64,000 bases of DNA from Nipponacmea schrenckii. Taxonomy: Eukaryota; Mollusca; Gastropoda; Lottiidae. The DNA lies in NCBI GenBank assembly GCA_030562195.1, contig JAUJPP010000003.1:45576602-45640601 (forward strand). Reading direction: 5' to 3'. Shown here one piece after another: positions 11,977 through 24,026 of the stretch (positions are counted from its first letter, which is position 1; every line of letters starts with the position of its first letter). A program made the position numbers and the translations under genes. The notes under the pieces were generated by a model. It was not told where the DNA came from. It ran no database searches and saw nothing but the letters and a program-made list of their open reading frames with translations.

Positions 11977-14689
11977 ATGGCACATTCAAGGTAACAACAT
12001 CGGTATCAGTTACAAACTGGAAATTTATTTTAATTTGGTGTTGAAATGGACAATTCTGTATTGAAATCTTTAGCTAATTGAGCGCTATTTTCGCTTTTCT
12101 ACTTTAAAGGAAAATTCAGACATGGTTCTTATACTTTAATAATAGCAGACAATATAAGACGTGGCGACAATTTTTTCTCCTTTCGATTCTTATATTTTTC
12201 AGAACTATTATATTGTGTCTGTATTTACTGTTCCTGAGCGACCTATCTAACGGACAAACTGACAAAGGTAAGATGATTACGCGATTCCTTTCTTAGATGC
12301 TACACAGTGTACTATATTTTTTGAACGCATCGAGGAGTTAGTGAATGAGTTCCCCGTTTTTCTTTTTTCGTTACATATGTATAAAATTATGTGCACCTTT
12401 CAGGCGACCACTCGCTTGTCCTCATTATTCATTTTGTCATAGTACCGATATGAGCTAATTCATGATGTTATTTTTAGCTGAAACAACTGAAGAAATAGAT
12501 TTCAGATTCAGTAGAGATTGTTTTATTGAAAATAAACGAATACGAAATGGTAATAAATTTATAACTGAAGCTAGTGGACCTTGTATCACATATAAATGTC
12601 AGAATAGAGCTATTATCCCTACAGAACTGAGTAAGTAGAAAGTCGATTCATTTCTATCGTGAAAACCGCCTACTACCTTTGTGGATGAAGCATTATTTTT
12701 TGTTTTTAAAATGAAATACAAAGAGAACACTGGAATTCAAAATGGACATTATTATATTAGACATATGTTCTTATGTTTACAGAATGCCAATATGGCGATC
12801 AGTGTATCCCTACTGGAACCAATGTAACAACAAATCAATGTATAAAACAACAGTGTCAGAAGATAGGACAATCTGTAGGTTTTAAAATTGTCGAGGAAGG
12901 TAAGAGATGATTATCAAACATGTCAGAACATACAATAATCATTAGGTTTTATAACAGTTGAGGAAGGTTAGAGATAACTTCAGCTTCGTATAAAAAGTCG
13001 AAAGGTATGCCAAAAATTTGCCAAATCATGAAGAAATTTTTTCAAGCTATCTAGATTAGGCTGATTTAGGCTAAACTACCATAAAATGAGATTAAGTTTA
13101 TGTCTAGCAAGATTTGTCGAGCTGTTGTCAGAGGATAAGACAATCTGAAGATTTTACAAATTGTCGAGAAAGGTAATACTGAGAGATCACGATCAACAGC
13201 GTCAGAGGATAAGACAAACGGTAGTTCTTATTATTATCGTAGAAGATATATACGGATTATCCAACCAATTGATAATTCGGTGAGACGAAAACGTGAATAA
13301 ACATAGGCATGTCTTCTACTGAATTACATAATAGCAACTAAAATATTTATCACGAGATAACCCATATGTACTACATCAATCTTAGACAGCTCACCGAAAG
13401 TAGTTGACATCAAAAGCTGAACTTATTTTAGCTTTCTTAGTTCAAAAATTCAATTGCCAATTTATTTTGTAATAATAATTTTATTTTCAGGTTGTCTTTC
13501 ATTTACTAACGAATGTATAAAAGTCAACTCAATTTACCAAAGAGAATGTGTCACATATGAATGTGTTAAAGAAAACACATATTATTCTTTAAATATCATT
13601 GACAAAGGTATTATTGTTATCCGAATAAATCATTAATAAATTAATATATAATATTAGCTAACCCAGTTTCACAGTATACGTCGGGAATTCTAGCATCAAC
13701 CGCGACAAGCTTTACTTTCACTATTATTTTAGTGAGGAAATGAACATATTCTCTGGTGTTCGTTGTTAACTTAATAATCATAATAATGATAATTTCTAAA
13801 TTAATATACGCGCAATCCCTGCTGACCACTCATTATTTTGTACATGCAGGTTGTGAATATAATGGTCAGTGTTTAAAAAGAAATGAAACTCTAAGTGAAC
13901 AATGTAAGATACAGAGGTGTGATGAAAGAAATAATCTGGTTGGTATTTACACAGTAGACAATGGTAAGTTTCATCCACTATTAATACTTGGTGATATGGC
14001 ACCAAACTTTAGGCTTAACTTAACAATAATTGATTTCTTTTGTAAACAGATAATCGATTTCTGTCAATTACTCTTGGTCTTTACACTAATGCCAATAGAA
14101 ATAAATGGTAATTTGTTGGTAACGATTTTTAGATTTTTTACACTTGAGATTCCGTATTACTTCACTTCAAGATATAGGCCAACACTATAATTGTGTCAAA
14201 ATAAGAAATCTGCGCCTACTGCCACTTTAGTGATTAGCAAGAATGTTCTGGTGTTTACGTTTCAACCTCTGATCTAACAGATGAAGGTTTTTATTAAGGC
14301 TGTCCATTTTTTAATGGAAGATGTCTCAAAACTGGAGAGTTTGCTGTAGATAAATGTAGACTGTATCATTGTCAAGCTGAATTGGTTAATGGTGAAGTTT
14401 GGTACACTGCTAAAGAAAAAGCTGCCAGTAAGTATAAAATGACGAGTAATTTTCGATCTGTTATACAATTCATCAAATCTAGCTTGGACAGTTCCGGCTG
14501 TGAATCCTCGGGACATCATAATCATACCAACGTTTTACACAAACATTTTTATGTATTGTTCCAGTGTGTGAAGACCTACATGGTGAATGTCACGGGGCTG
14601 GTATAAAAATGACAGTGAAATCTAAATTTGGACAGAATATCAACTGTACTTGTATTGTTAATGGTTTAACTGTAGGCTATCAGTGTTAA
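11977..14689 (+). CDS. Secreted cysteine-rich protein, six VWC-like modules (cluster gene 3)
   Basis: Eight coding exons: 11977-11990, 12203-12267, 12478-12630, 12783-12899, 13491-13607, 13850-13963, 14299-14427 and 14565-14689. They total 834 nt (277 aa). The architecture matches cluster gene 2 exon by exon; modules 2-5 have identical exon lengths (117, 117, 114, 129 nt). Shared motifs include the NxTT-QC module start, CxxxxCQ, the MCED start of the last exon and the GYQC end. The signal peptide is split over exons 1 and 2 (core TIILCLYLLFLS), ending before NGQTDK. The first exon has only 14 coding nt. AATAAA follows at 14762. This is a tandem paralog of gene 2 and probably has a similar, unknown, extracellular role. 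Confidence 0.85.
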
Positions 14690-14761
14690 TAGATTTGTCA
14701 ATGTGGACTAAATTGAAAGTGTCATCATCAAGAATTGTTTGGGAATTATGAGGTTAAAAGA

Positions 14762-14767
14762 AATAAA
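14762..14767 (+). terminator. Polyadenylation signal AATAAA for cluster gene 3
   Basis: Canonical hexamer about 75 nt after the stop codon at 14687-14689. Confidence 0.65.
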
Positions 14768-15636
14768 AATTTCTAGAAAAAAATGTGTTCTCGTGATTTA
14801 TTTCCCATATGGATATTGTTTTTTTTTATAATTCCTTGATATTACCGACTACGACGTAAAATCATACTTTAGCCCTTAGCAAACTTACAATGAGTGAAAA
14901 CCACATTTGCTTTTTTTGCTTTTGGAAGGGAAACAGTTATAATAATGATAGCCAATGCCAAAACTATCTCAATAGACAATAGTTTAATGTTATTTTAACC
15001 AAAAGTCAGTTATGAATATAAAAAATTATTTGTAAAATAGTGCCGTATATGCAAGTGTTATATTGATATTATAATTATTAAGGTTACATATAGGATAATC
15101 GTGGAATAGGTGATGTTGCATACACAAACTAACTAATAGTTGTAAAGGTTGTTGGACCAAACCAATTAAATTGTGCTTTAAAAAGCACTGTTGTGGGCAG
15201 TATTCACCAAGTAAATAATTGTTAAATCAATAATATTCAATATACTTAATGTAGCAACTACTGAGTCAACAAAAGTTTTAATCAATGCCCCTTTCCTTGA
15301 CTAAATAAGCTAGCTGCACCATATGTTAGAATAATAACTTATATCGAAATTTGACTAATTAACATCTACATATTATACTGGACGATAAACCCCGCCAGTT
15401 TCTTGTTACCTGTCCACTTATTTACTAGGTAAGATAATTAATTCTTACTCTAATTCCAGAAAGTTTGCAAGAACACTCCGACAAATTCAAATTTTGTTAA
15501 ATAATTAGTATTTTACGTTGCTGATTTTTCCCATCATTAAAATCATATGATGTTACAATGAATTGCGTCGGCCTTCCGAGACAAACAGTTATATTTAAAA
15601 GTAATAAATGTGTTGTTCTGTTCCAGTTCAGTCGAG
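14768..15636. other. Intergenic region and 5' UTR of cluster gene 4
   Basis: AT-rich DNA, nothing recognisable. A splice acceptor-like TTCCAG at about 15622-15626 lies just before the start codon of the next gene, which suggests a noncoding first exon upstream. Confidence 0.4.
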
Positions 15637-17267
15637 ATGCCTTCCCTTCAAAGCATTCTGGTCGCTGTTTTTCTTGCAATCGCTGCTGTAAATGCAGGTA
15701 TTATATTTTTTATATCTCGATACAACGTCGCAAAAACCTGAGCAACGTATCATGATAATAGATATTATGATTGATCAGAAAGGTTCAATAATCATTCAGT
15801 TACAGATAAACTTACCGCAGTAAATGAAGTTCAAGTTTATCACAGAGGCATATCAGGGTTTCAAACCAAACTGCGGCTACTGGTGGAGTTAGGTTATATA
15901 ATCTATCCATGGTAATAAATGTACATATCCAAGTATTTGTTGCAGATTGTGATGTTGGCAATGGTAAAGTATTTGCAAGTGGAGACACCTTCTCATTTGA
16001 TAGACAACACTGTGTAAGTTATATATGTGAAGGTAACATGTATAAAGTCGAGAAAGCAAGTGAGTTTATATTGGGGCCTTAAATTTAAGAATAAATTGTG
16101 ATAAATTGCTTCAGATAATGCCTGAAAGGCTGGTTAATAAAGATAACAGTTATTCAAATTTCGACGTGGTAACCTTTGAGCGCTTTAGGTTTAATTGTTT
16201 TATGGCTGTTTCATACTTCAGTTAAGTAATGTGGCAAGGATCGCTGGAGATACAGGATATCCTTCAGAAACATCTGATTCAATTCAATATGCCAATCCCA
16301 CTACCCCCACGGAAGCTGTACGTGTATATTTGTTAATTTTGAAATGAACAAACCTGTCTTTGAGGCTCAATTTGTACATGGTCAATTTAGAAAAATTTCT
16401 TTTCTATAAATGCTTCCTGAAGAGATATATGTGGATCTGTTAATATTGGTTGAATGTAAATCTGGATTAGAGCACATTTATTTCCAAGTTTTTTTTTTAC
16501 GATAAGTACACAATTCAATAGACATAAGATTTGTTGGACTTACATTATGTGTACCGGTGATTATTGTTGCATACTTCAGAATGCTTTGATGTTGACAGTA
16601 ATACATGTGTAGAGCCTGGTACTTTGGTCAAGAGGAAAGGGTGCATTGTGTATGAGTGTGTAGAAAGAGACACAAAATTTGGAGCTGTTATTCATTTTAA
16701 ACACAAAGAAGTCCGTAAGTAGAAATTGTATATAAAGATAACTGTTTTCGCATATCGCGTAGTTATTAAACTAAGGGCCATTATCACACAAAAAAAATAT
16801 GTAGGTCAATATACGAATTAGTGTAGGGCATCATTCACCCAGGGATCGCTGACTTAAAACAAACTGGACAATTTTCAAACATAAGTAAGTTTTTGAATAT
16901 ACTGTTATTCTTCTGAATACATATATGGTTTGGTACTTTGTCCCTGATAAAATTTACATAATTTGAAAATTGATATTGGGGGTGGAATAAGAAATATTTT
17001 TGTTAGTCCTAGAAACCATAATCCTATTATTACCTAAAGGAGACTGTGGATGGACTCTTTATAATCCTAATCTTGGACTTGATGTATGTTGCAGAATGTC
17101 CAGTAGGCAATAAATGCCATCCTGACGGAGATACAGTCACCTACAATGGCAAAAAATGTAAGTGTAAAGCAGATGATATAGCCTATAGTATAGTCTGCCC
17201 TACAGAGGCTGAACAAGCAGAGATAGATGAGGCTGTAGAGAAGGCTGCAGAGAAGAAAAAAGACTAA
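15637..17267 (+). CDS. Secreted cysteine-rich protein with lysine/glutamate tail (cluster gene 4)
   Basis: Four coding exons: 15637-15697, 15946-16059, 16580-16714 and 17095-17267. They total 483 nt (160 aa), all joined by phase-1 GT-AG introns. Exon 1 encodes a classic signal peptide (MPSLQSILVAVFLAIAAVNA). Three cysteine modules follow, with the same CxxxxC pairing as the other cluster genes (CVSYIC, CIVYEC) and a final CKC. Unlike the others, the protein continues past the last cysteine with a charged, probably helical tail rich in Ala, Glu and Lys (EAEQAEIDEAVEKAAEKKKD). AATAAA at 17310-17315. It is related to cluster gene 1 in size. Function unknown; secreted. Confidence 0.83.
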
Positions 17268-17309
17268 CCACCAACAATGACATATTTGATTTAATATCAA
17301 CACATGTAC

Positions 17310-17315
17310 AATAAA
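17310..17315 (+). terminator. Polyadenylation signal AATAAA for cluster gene 4
   Basis: Hexamer 43 nt after the stop. The convergent HAUS2 coding end lies only about 180 nt further on. Confidence 0.65.
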
Positions 17316-17496
17316 TATCTTAAAACCAAATAGTGACTGTAAATGATGACATCCTTGAGCAGGGGCTTATGTCTCCTCACCCCTATTAGTGGGAACTGGC
17401 TATAAAAGCTCGACAAAGCTTTCAAATTGCTAGTTCCATTTCTGTTCTGTAATTTATACTTTTGTGTAAGCTTTACTTTTAATAACCTCACGAGCT

Positions 17497-20102
17497 CTAC
17501 ACATCAGCTACTGCACCTAATCTTGATGATCCATACATTTCATTCATAGATATTCTCATATGACACAAGGCTTGATACTGAGACTGCATGGCAGCAAATG
17601 ATGATGACAATTCGTTAAGTAAACTTTCCTGAAATTGACACAAAACCAAGGAATGTGTTTGTACTGATAATGTAGAGAACAAGTAATTGTATGCAATATC
17701 TGCATTGTGATGTACAATATTACTGGGAAAAGAGGAAGCATGTCAGCATTGCGGCCAGAACTCAACTAGTGTGTTAACTTGTTCTGTTTTTACTGTACCT
17801 ATAATCTTAATTTTGATACTGCAAGAGAAGGTTGGTGTTGTAAATATTGGAAAAGAGGAATAAGTATAAATATCTACAAATTAACTCACAAGTTTATGTC
17901 TTCCCTGAGAAAACTGTGTTGTTTTATACCATTCTATATTATCTAAATTATTATTTAGTTCACCTAATATAGGTGTTAGTAATGGGAAGACTTCACTAGC
18001 ATATCTGAAGTAAACAAATCAGAAGAGTAATACATCATTATTTAACATCAATACCAAGTTCAATAAATTGGGTTTAAGACTGATTGACTAGTTGAATTTT
18101 TAACCTTGTTATTGGTACCAGAAACTTTCTTAGCCCTCTAATATACATAATACAACTGTATATACTCAAATAATTATTTATATGGTCTTTGATATACTGT
18201 ACAACAATAGCAAAGAGTAATGGGTTAAATCATACCTATGATAAGCAGCATCTATTTTAATATAATCACCAACTAATGGTTGTTGTAATCTATTTACTAT
18301 ATCATCTTTACAGCTTAATATACTCTGTAGATGATTATTTAAACTCTTTATTCTCTCTATCTTATTCTCTGAAGCAGTCAAATGTAAATCAATAACATTT
18401 AATACTATATATATAGATATATAATCTACTGTTAAAAATGGCAATGTCTAATCTTAGACAAAGATTGTGTACTAAGATTTACCATTTGAATCAAAGGATG
18501 CACCTATTTAATCAATTTTCTTGGTTTTCTACATGTATCACTTCTGTGAAAAGCATGTATATATACAGCGTACAATACACACACGAAAAAAAACCCACAT
18601 TAGTATGAACAAACAGAGACAAAATATTTTACCTATTTTATCAAGATGTGTTATATCTTGTGTTTCTCTGTCTTGTTTCCTCTTTTGAATCTCCAGGTTA
18701 ACCTAAAAAATAACATAGACTTAGAGTTCAGCAAAAAAATTCACACATTTAAATAATGTTATTTAAAGGAACAGTCTAAGTTTTTCATAGATTTTCTTTG
18801 TCAAATTAATGGAAACTACATCAAAATCTAACAAAAAACATATATATATATTTATAGAATGCCAAAATTAGGTTTAAGCTTATGTTATTTATTATGAACT
18901 TCATATTTCTGTAAATACAAGGGCTATAAAGGCTACCTCATTTAATTCTCGACGTGTTCTAGATATATCTCTTTGGACAGCTATAAGTTTTAATGATGGA
19001 AGTATTTCTTGATCACTGTAAGTGTTAGAATCTTCAAAACTTGATTCATCTGCAAATCTCTACAAAGCAATATGAGAAAAAATTATATAGTATGAGATCT
19101 ACATTAAAACCAAAGAGATTGTATTTTTATCTTAATTAATTTTTACTTTTTACAAAGTATTGTTTTTGCATTGATAAAATGAGTATGAGTAGGCCAACTC
19201 ATTTAACAACACTTTGAAATTTGCCAGTCACAGTGAATTATTTAATTTTAAACTAGGACTACTAGGTAAGACAGTGTGTCACTATGGTGTTCAATGTAAT
19301 TTTACATAAAACTAAATTGTTATCAACAGCGTTAGAGCAAGTCATCTAAGTTTTAATTTATAGGTGATATTCCAATTCTCATAAAATAACCTGTCAAAAA
19401 ATATGGTCGGTAAAATTCGTAGATGAAAGAGGTTTCGCTTTGCAAGACTACACTAACTCTTCCATATAAGTGGACTAGTAAAATTCGATATACAAATCAT
19501 AATCAAGTCAATAAAACATTTTATGAACACAGATACTACCCCTACCTTTTTAATGTGCCCTGTTCTCTCCCCAAGTAATAGAGCATTTTTAATAGATGTC
19601 AAAGATTTACCTTCACTTATCCAAGGATTATGCCAACTCATTTAACAACACTTCGAAATTTGCCAGTCAATGAATTATTCAATTTTAAACTAGGACTACA
19701 GTAGGTAAGACAGTGTGTCACTATGTTGTTCAATGTAATTTTACACAAAATTAAATTGTTATCAACAGCAACAGAGCAAGTCATCTAAGTTTTAATTTAT
19801 AGGTGATATTCCAATTCTCATAAATATAACCTGTCAAAAAATATTGTCGGTAAAATTCGTAGACGAAAGAGGATTCGCTTCGCTAGACTACACTAACTCT
19901 TCCATATAAGTGGACTAGTAAAATTCGATATACAAATCATAATCAAGTCAATAAAACATTTTATGAACACAGATACTACCCCTACCTTTTTAATGTGCCC
20001 TGTTCTCTCCCCAAGTAATAGAGCATTTTTAATAGATGTCAAAGATTTATCTTCACTTATCCAAGGATTATGCTGTGGCTCAGAAATACTAGATGTTGTC
20101 AT
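17497..20102 (-). CDS. HAUS2: HAUS augmin-like complex subunit 2
   Basis: Six minus-strand exons: 20102-19986, 19059-18937, 18702-18633, 18368-18236, 18004-17890 and 17628-17497. They join in phase to 690 nt (229 aa; human HAUS2 is about 235 aa). Recognition rests on the central helical region: LEIQKRKQDRE, then SLNNHLQSILSCKDD and the IKIDAAYHRYASEV stretch, which aligns with the vertebrate NNHLEAVLKEK and IEAVYHRYMVHLL segments. The protein is almost all alpha helix or coiled coil, as expected. HAUS2 is one of eight augmin subunits that recruit gamma-tubulin to spindle microtubules for branching nucleation. It is head-to-head with CIAO3, 129 bp between starts. The start chosen is the ATG giving MTTSSISEPQ. 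A duplicate of the first exon lies in intron 1. Confidence 0.9.
19193..20071. repeat. Tandem duplication, two copies of about 440 bp, covering most of HAUS2 exon 1
   Basis: Copy A 19193-19631 and copy B 19632-20071 are nearly identical. Both contain the minus-strand segment encoding HNPWISE-KSLTSIKNALLLGERTGHIKK followed by a GT donor. Only copy B is continuous with the original start exon. In copy A the junction itself supplies a new in-frame ATG (MSWHNPW). Low divergence indicates a recent event. Confidence 0.92.
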
Positions 20103-20231
20103 TATGCAGGGTACAGTTTTTGAAAGATTACTTGTATTATTTGTTTGTAGGTTATTGAAATGTGTTTATTTCCGCCCTCACTTTCCTACCTTTACTAAGA
20201 AGAGTTCCCATGGAGAACGTCGCATTGTGAA
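20103..20231. promoter_or_regulatory. Bidirectional promoter region between HAUS2 and CIAO3
   Basis: Only 129 bp separate the two divergent start codons, so transcription starts and 5' UTRs of both genes must lie here or overlap. No TATA box stands out. Shared regulation is inferred from geometry alone. Confidence 0.7.
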
Positions 20232-23200
20232 ATGGCATCTCAATTCAGTGGCGCTCTACAACTTACAGATTTAGATGATTACATTACCCCATCCCAGGTA
20301 AACTTCATTATCCGGCTCAGATTACATTTTGGAACTATGAATGAATAATATAATTTCCAATCTTGTTTAATTGTATTTTTTGATCCCATGTTATCAAGGG
20401 GGATAACCGCAAATATCATTACTACTTCATACCACATCGGTTTTGAACTACAAATACTTTCAACATGATAAAATATTATAAATGATAATGCACAGGTATG
20501 GAATATGGATAGAAACATTAAAGTGAAAGTTGATTCCTGTATCAATGTTCAATTCCACTAGTGTCTATTTAGGAGTGTATAAAACCAGTGAAGATCGAAA
20601 GAAGACCAGGTAAAGTAGGCAAGATTAAGATAGAAGATGATGGAAGTTATTTACAAGTATCAGAGGTTTGTAAAAGTGTTGTTGACGAATATCTTATCTC
20701 TTACAATTTTTCATCATATCACTGAACTATAAATTTAATATTAGAGGTCCATTATTGTGTTAATATTTTAATTTTGGGCATTTGGTTTTAGTATAGCAGT
20801 TTAGCAGTTCTGAAGTAATAGAAACCATGATTGTACAGATGTTTCTTGTTATTTTGTACCTGTAGGATGGAGAAGAAACTAAGCTAGAGAAAGCTAAGAT
20901 TACTCTGAATGATTGTTTAGCTTGTAGTGGATGTATCACCTCAGCTGAAACAGTTTTAATTACACAACAAAGTCAAGATGAACTTTATAAAGTTTTACAA
21001 CATAACTCCACTGTTGTTCAGGTAGACTCTCTGTCAAAAACACTTTTTATTTCATTTTACTTACTCACATTTCGTATTGGTATTTTCTGAAAAGTGACCT
21101 TTGATTAGATATGAGACAAATCAGCATTATTTAAACAGCAGGTCCATTTTATATATTTTACAGAATGGTCATCCAGAATTAAAGAAGCTAGTTGTGGTTT
21201 CATTGGCACCTCAATCTAGATCATCATTAGCAGTGAAATATAATCTTAGTTTAAATAAAACAGCACACAAATTAACAGCATTCTTCAAGAATTTAGGTAA
21301 GATGAATGTTGAATTATTTACTCAGAAAATGATTAATCTATAGGAGAGAAAACAACTCAGACTGTTAGATAAGCCATTTCTCTTTCTTTGTAGTTTTTGC
21401 TTTACAAATTCAAAAAATTCCTATATTGATGTAACCTTTAAATTTATTTTTTAATTCATATATTATATTTTTCATTTTAGGGGTAGATTATGTTTTTGAT
21501 ACAAACTATTCTAGAAATTTTAGTTTGATAGAAAGTTGTCGTGAATTTGTAAGAAGATATAATGAAAGGGAAAATGATAAAACAGCTTTACCCATGTTAG
21601 CTTCAGCATGTCCAGGTAAAATTTAATTAATAATTCAATTCATTGATCCCAATAGGAGACAAAGTCAATGGTTTTGTTAATTGTTTCACATACAGCTATG
21701 AAAAAAACAAAATAGTTTGAGGCTAAATAACTTGAAGCATAGATTAAATGGAAAAGGTATAACAGTAAGGCCTTATCCAATAGAACCTGGTACTATGTTG
21801 GTTTATGCATTACTGTATTGAAAATAAAGGCTTTTAAAAATTCCATTTCATTTGTTCCTTAATTTGAATTAGATTGAAACAGGACTACCAGCATGAATAG
21901 TTTTGATTTTGATTTTTGTTTAGCAGTCATTGGTTTTTTCTTTTTTGTAATATAATTCCCTGTCAACAAAATTTTCAGGATGGATTTGTTATGCTGAAAA
22001 GACCCATGGTTCATATATTTTACCATATATTAGTACTACCAAGTCTCCACAACAAATAATGGGGTCGTTAATAAAAGACTATTATTGTAAACAACAAGGC
22101 TGTACACCAGACCAAATTTATCATGTAACAGTGATGCCATGTTTTGATAAGAAATTAGAGGCTTCCAGACCAGATTTTTATAATGATATGTTTTCAACTA
22201 GAGATGTGGACTGTGTTATAACTTCAGGTATTAAAACACATGTTGTTCTTTAGTCTATGATGTAATTTAAGATTTACATAAATATGAATAATCAAATTTA
22301 CCTAATTTCACAGTAGAAATTAAGACATATACCATGGTTAAAAATATAGTGATTTGATCCCTCTTGCTATTATACTGTGTAATAAGGAATAATCAAATAT
22401 TTACTGCCCTTGACAAGAAATCCAAAGTATTCTGAATGTGTCTAATTCTTTAAACTCTGTAACTTTTGGATAAATTTGCAGGAGAAGTAGAAAAAATGTT
22501 GGAAAAAGAAATGTTAAATTTAGCTGAAATTACAGATTCACCATTAGATACTTTGTAAGTTATCAAATCCAATTTGCATTCAGAGATGCAACATTCAAAT
22601 AGTTATTATATGTAGACTCTTCATGAATTAAGCCAGGATGACAAGCCCAGGCACAGAGTGGGATCAGATGTTCCAAGTTAGACCGACATGTTGACTCTAA
22701 ATAATACTACGCTAGAGGATTCGGTCTAGTTTCAAGTAGCTGGAACATACTCTTACTGTCTAGCGCTAGAGAAGTTCTGCACTTATTAAATAAAGTTATT
22801 ATTCTCAACTAAAATGTAATTGACAACATGTATAGATAGCTAGAATAACAGTATGGTTCGAAAATGTGCTTTACAATTCATTAAGTGTTTCTGTTTTAGA
22901 TTTAGTAATGTTAATAATGAAGATTTAGTCAGTCATGAAGGAGGTGGTTCCGGTGGATATTTACATCATATTATTAAATATGCTTCTAAACAACTGTTTG
23001 AACTTGATATAGAAAATATTCAATATAATATTCTCAGGTACAGTTTGTTTTTCATTAAAGTATATTATTTTTAATGCAGGATGAAACTTAGAAGTTTTTA
23101 AATGATAACTGTATGCCAGAATAGCAAGTATCTTTTGATTACTACTGTTGTGTATTCTGGTTATAAACCAGTATATATCTATCAATATCTAGTGAATGAA

Positions 23201-23659
23201 GTACTGCTATTCTACAGAGATATTTGTGTTATTTTATGAACATTGTGTTTCTTTTCCAGAAATAAAGATTTTCAAGAAGTTGTTATTGAAAAGGATGGCC
23301 AAGTTGTACTCAAGATGGCTATAGCATATGGTTTTAGAAATATACAAAATATTGTTCAAAAAATAAAGAGAAAGAAATGTCAGTATCATTTTGTAGAGAT
23401 AATGGCATGTCCGTCTGGTTGTAATAATGGAGGAGGACAACTTCGACCAGAGTCAGATGAGACAGTGAATGAACGTCTAATACGGGTCAATGAGTTATAT
23501 CAAACAGAACAAACATTAGGGCCATTTGATAATCCTAGTGTGAAGAAACTCTATGAAGAATGGTTAAATGGACAAGAAAGTGAGAAAGCTTACAGTTTAT
23601 TACATACCCAGTATCATGAAGTAGAAAAAATGACCAATGCTTTGAATATCAAGTGGTGA
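20232..23659 (+). CDS. CIAO3: Cytosolic iron-sulfur assembly component 3 (NARFL/IOP1)
   Basis: Nine exons: 20232-20297, 20573-20665, 20866-21021, 21164-21296, 21481-21615, 21979-22227, 22482-22554, 22900-23037 and 23260-23659. They sum to 1443 nt (480 aa; human 476). The start, [18 protein letters not shown], is the conserved family N-terminus. N-terminal cluster ligands are visible as C24 and C70, C73, C76 (CLACSGC). The hydrogenase-like domain follows with C193 (SACPGW), C249 (MPC) and C398, C402 (MACPSGC), the second cluster set. CIAO3 bridges early Fe-S assembly to the CIAO1-CIAO2B-MMS19 targeting complex that matures cytosolic and nuclear Fe-S proteins. It lacks the small-subunit features of true hydrogenases. 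All key cysteines are intact, so it should be functional. Confidence 0.97.
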
Positions 23660-23815
23660 TTATATCAGCAATATTTCATATAATTGAATTAACATGAATT
23701 AAATAGTGCCCTGGCAATTACATTGTATTGTTTAAAGAATCTTCTTATTGGGGGAATAATGGAGTTTGTATTGATGTCATTCTTCTTAATGAGTAGAGGT
23801 ACAGAAAAACTTTCA

Positions 23816-23832
23816 ATTAAACATCTTTTATT
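23816..23832. terminator. Facing polyadenylation signals of CIAO3 and GRWD1
   Basis: ATTAAA on the plus strand (23816-23821) lies 157 nt after the CIAO3 stop. AATAAA on the minus strand (23827-23832) lies 195 nt after the GRWD1 stop. Because each cleavage site lies beyond its own signal, the two 3' UTRs should overlap by a short stretch. Confidence 0.55.
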
Positions 23833-24026
23833 ATAAACATTTTGGAAAGTTTACCATTAACATAACATTAAAACAAGTATCTGATAAAATAGTTCAGTAA
23901 TTTTTGTTACTATTTTATACTCTAAATGTAAATGGCATGTTAAACGTAAATACCAATTCAAGTCCATAGAGTATGAGTTTTATGGTTATTCACCTGACAG
24001 AAATTCTAGTTGCCATTCCACATAAT

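Noticed and set aside
804..17267. Reading the secreted cysteine-rich cluster as venom-type toxins
   Set aside because: Signal peptide plus cysteines is not enough. There is no propeptide with cleavage site, the proteins are multi-module, and VWC-like spacing fits matrix or mucus proteins as well.
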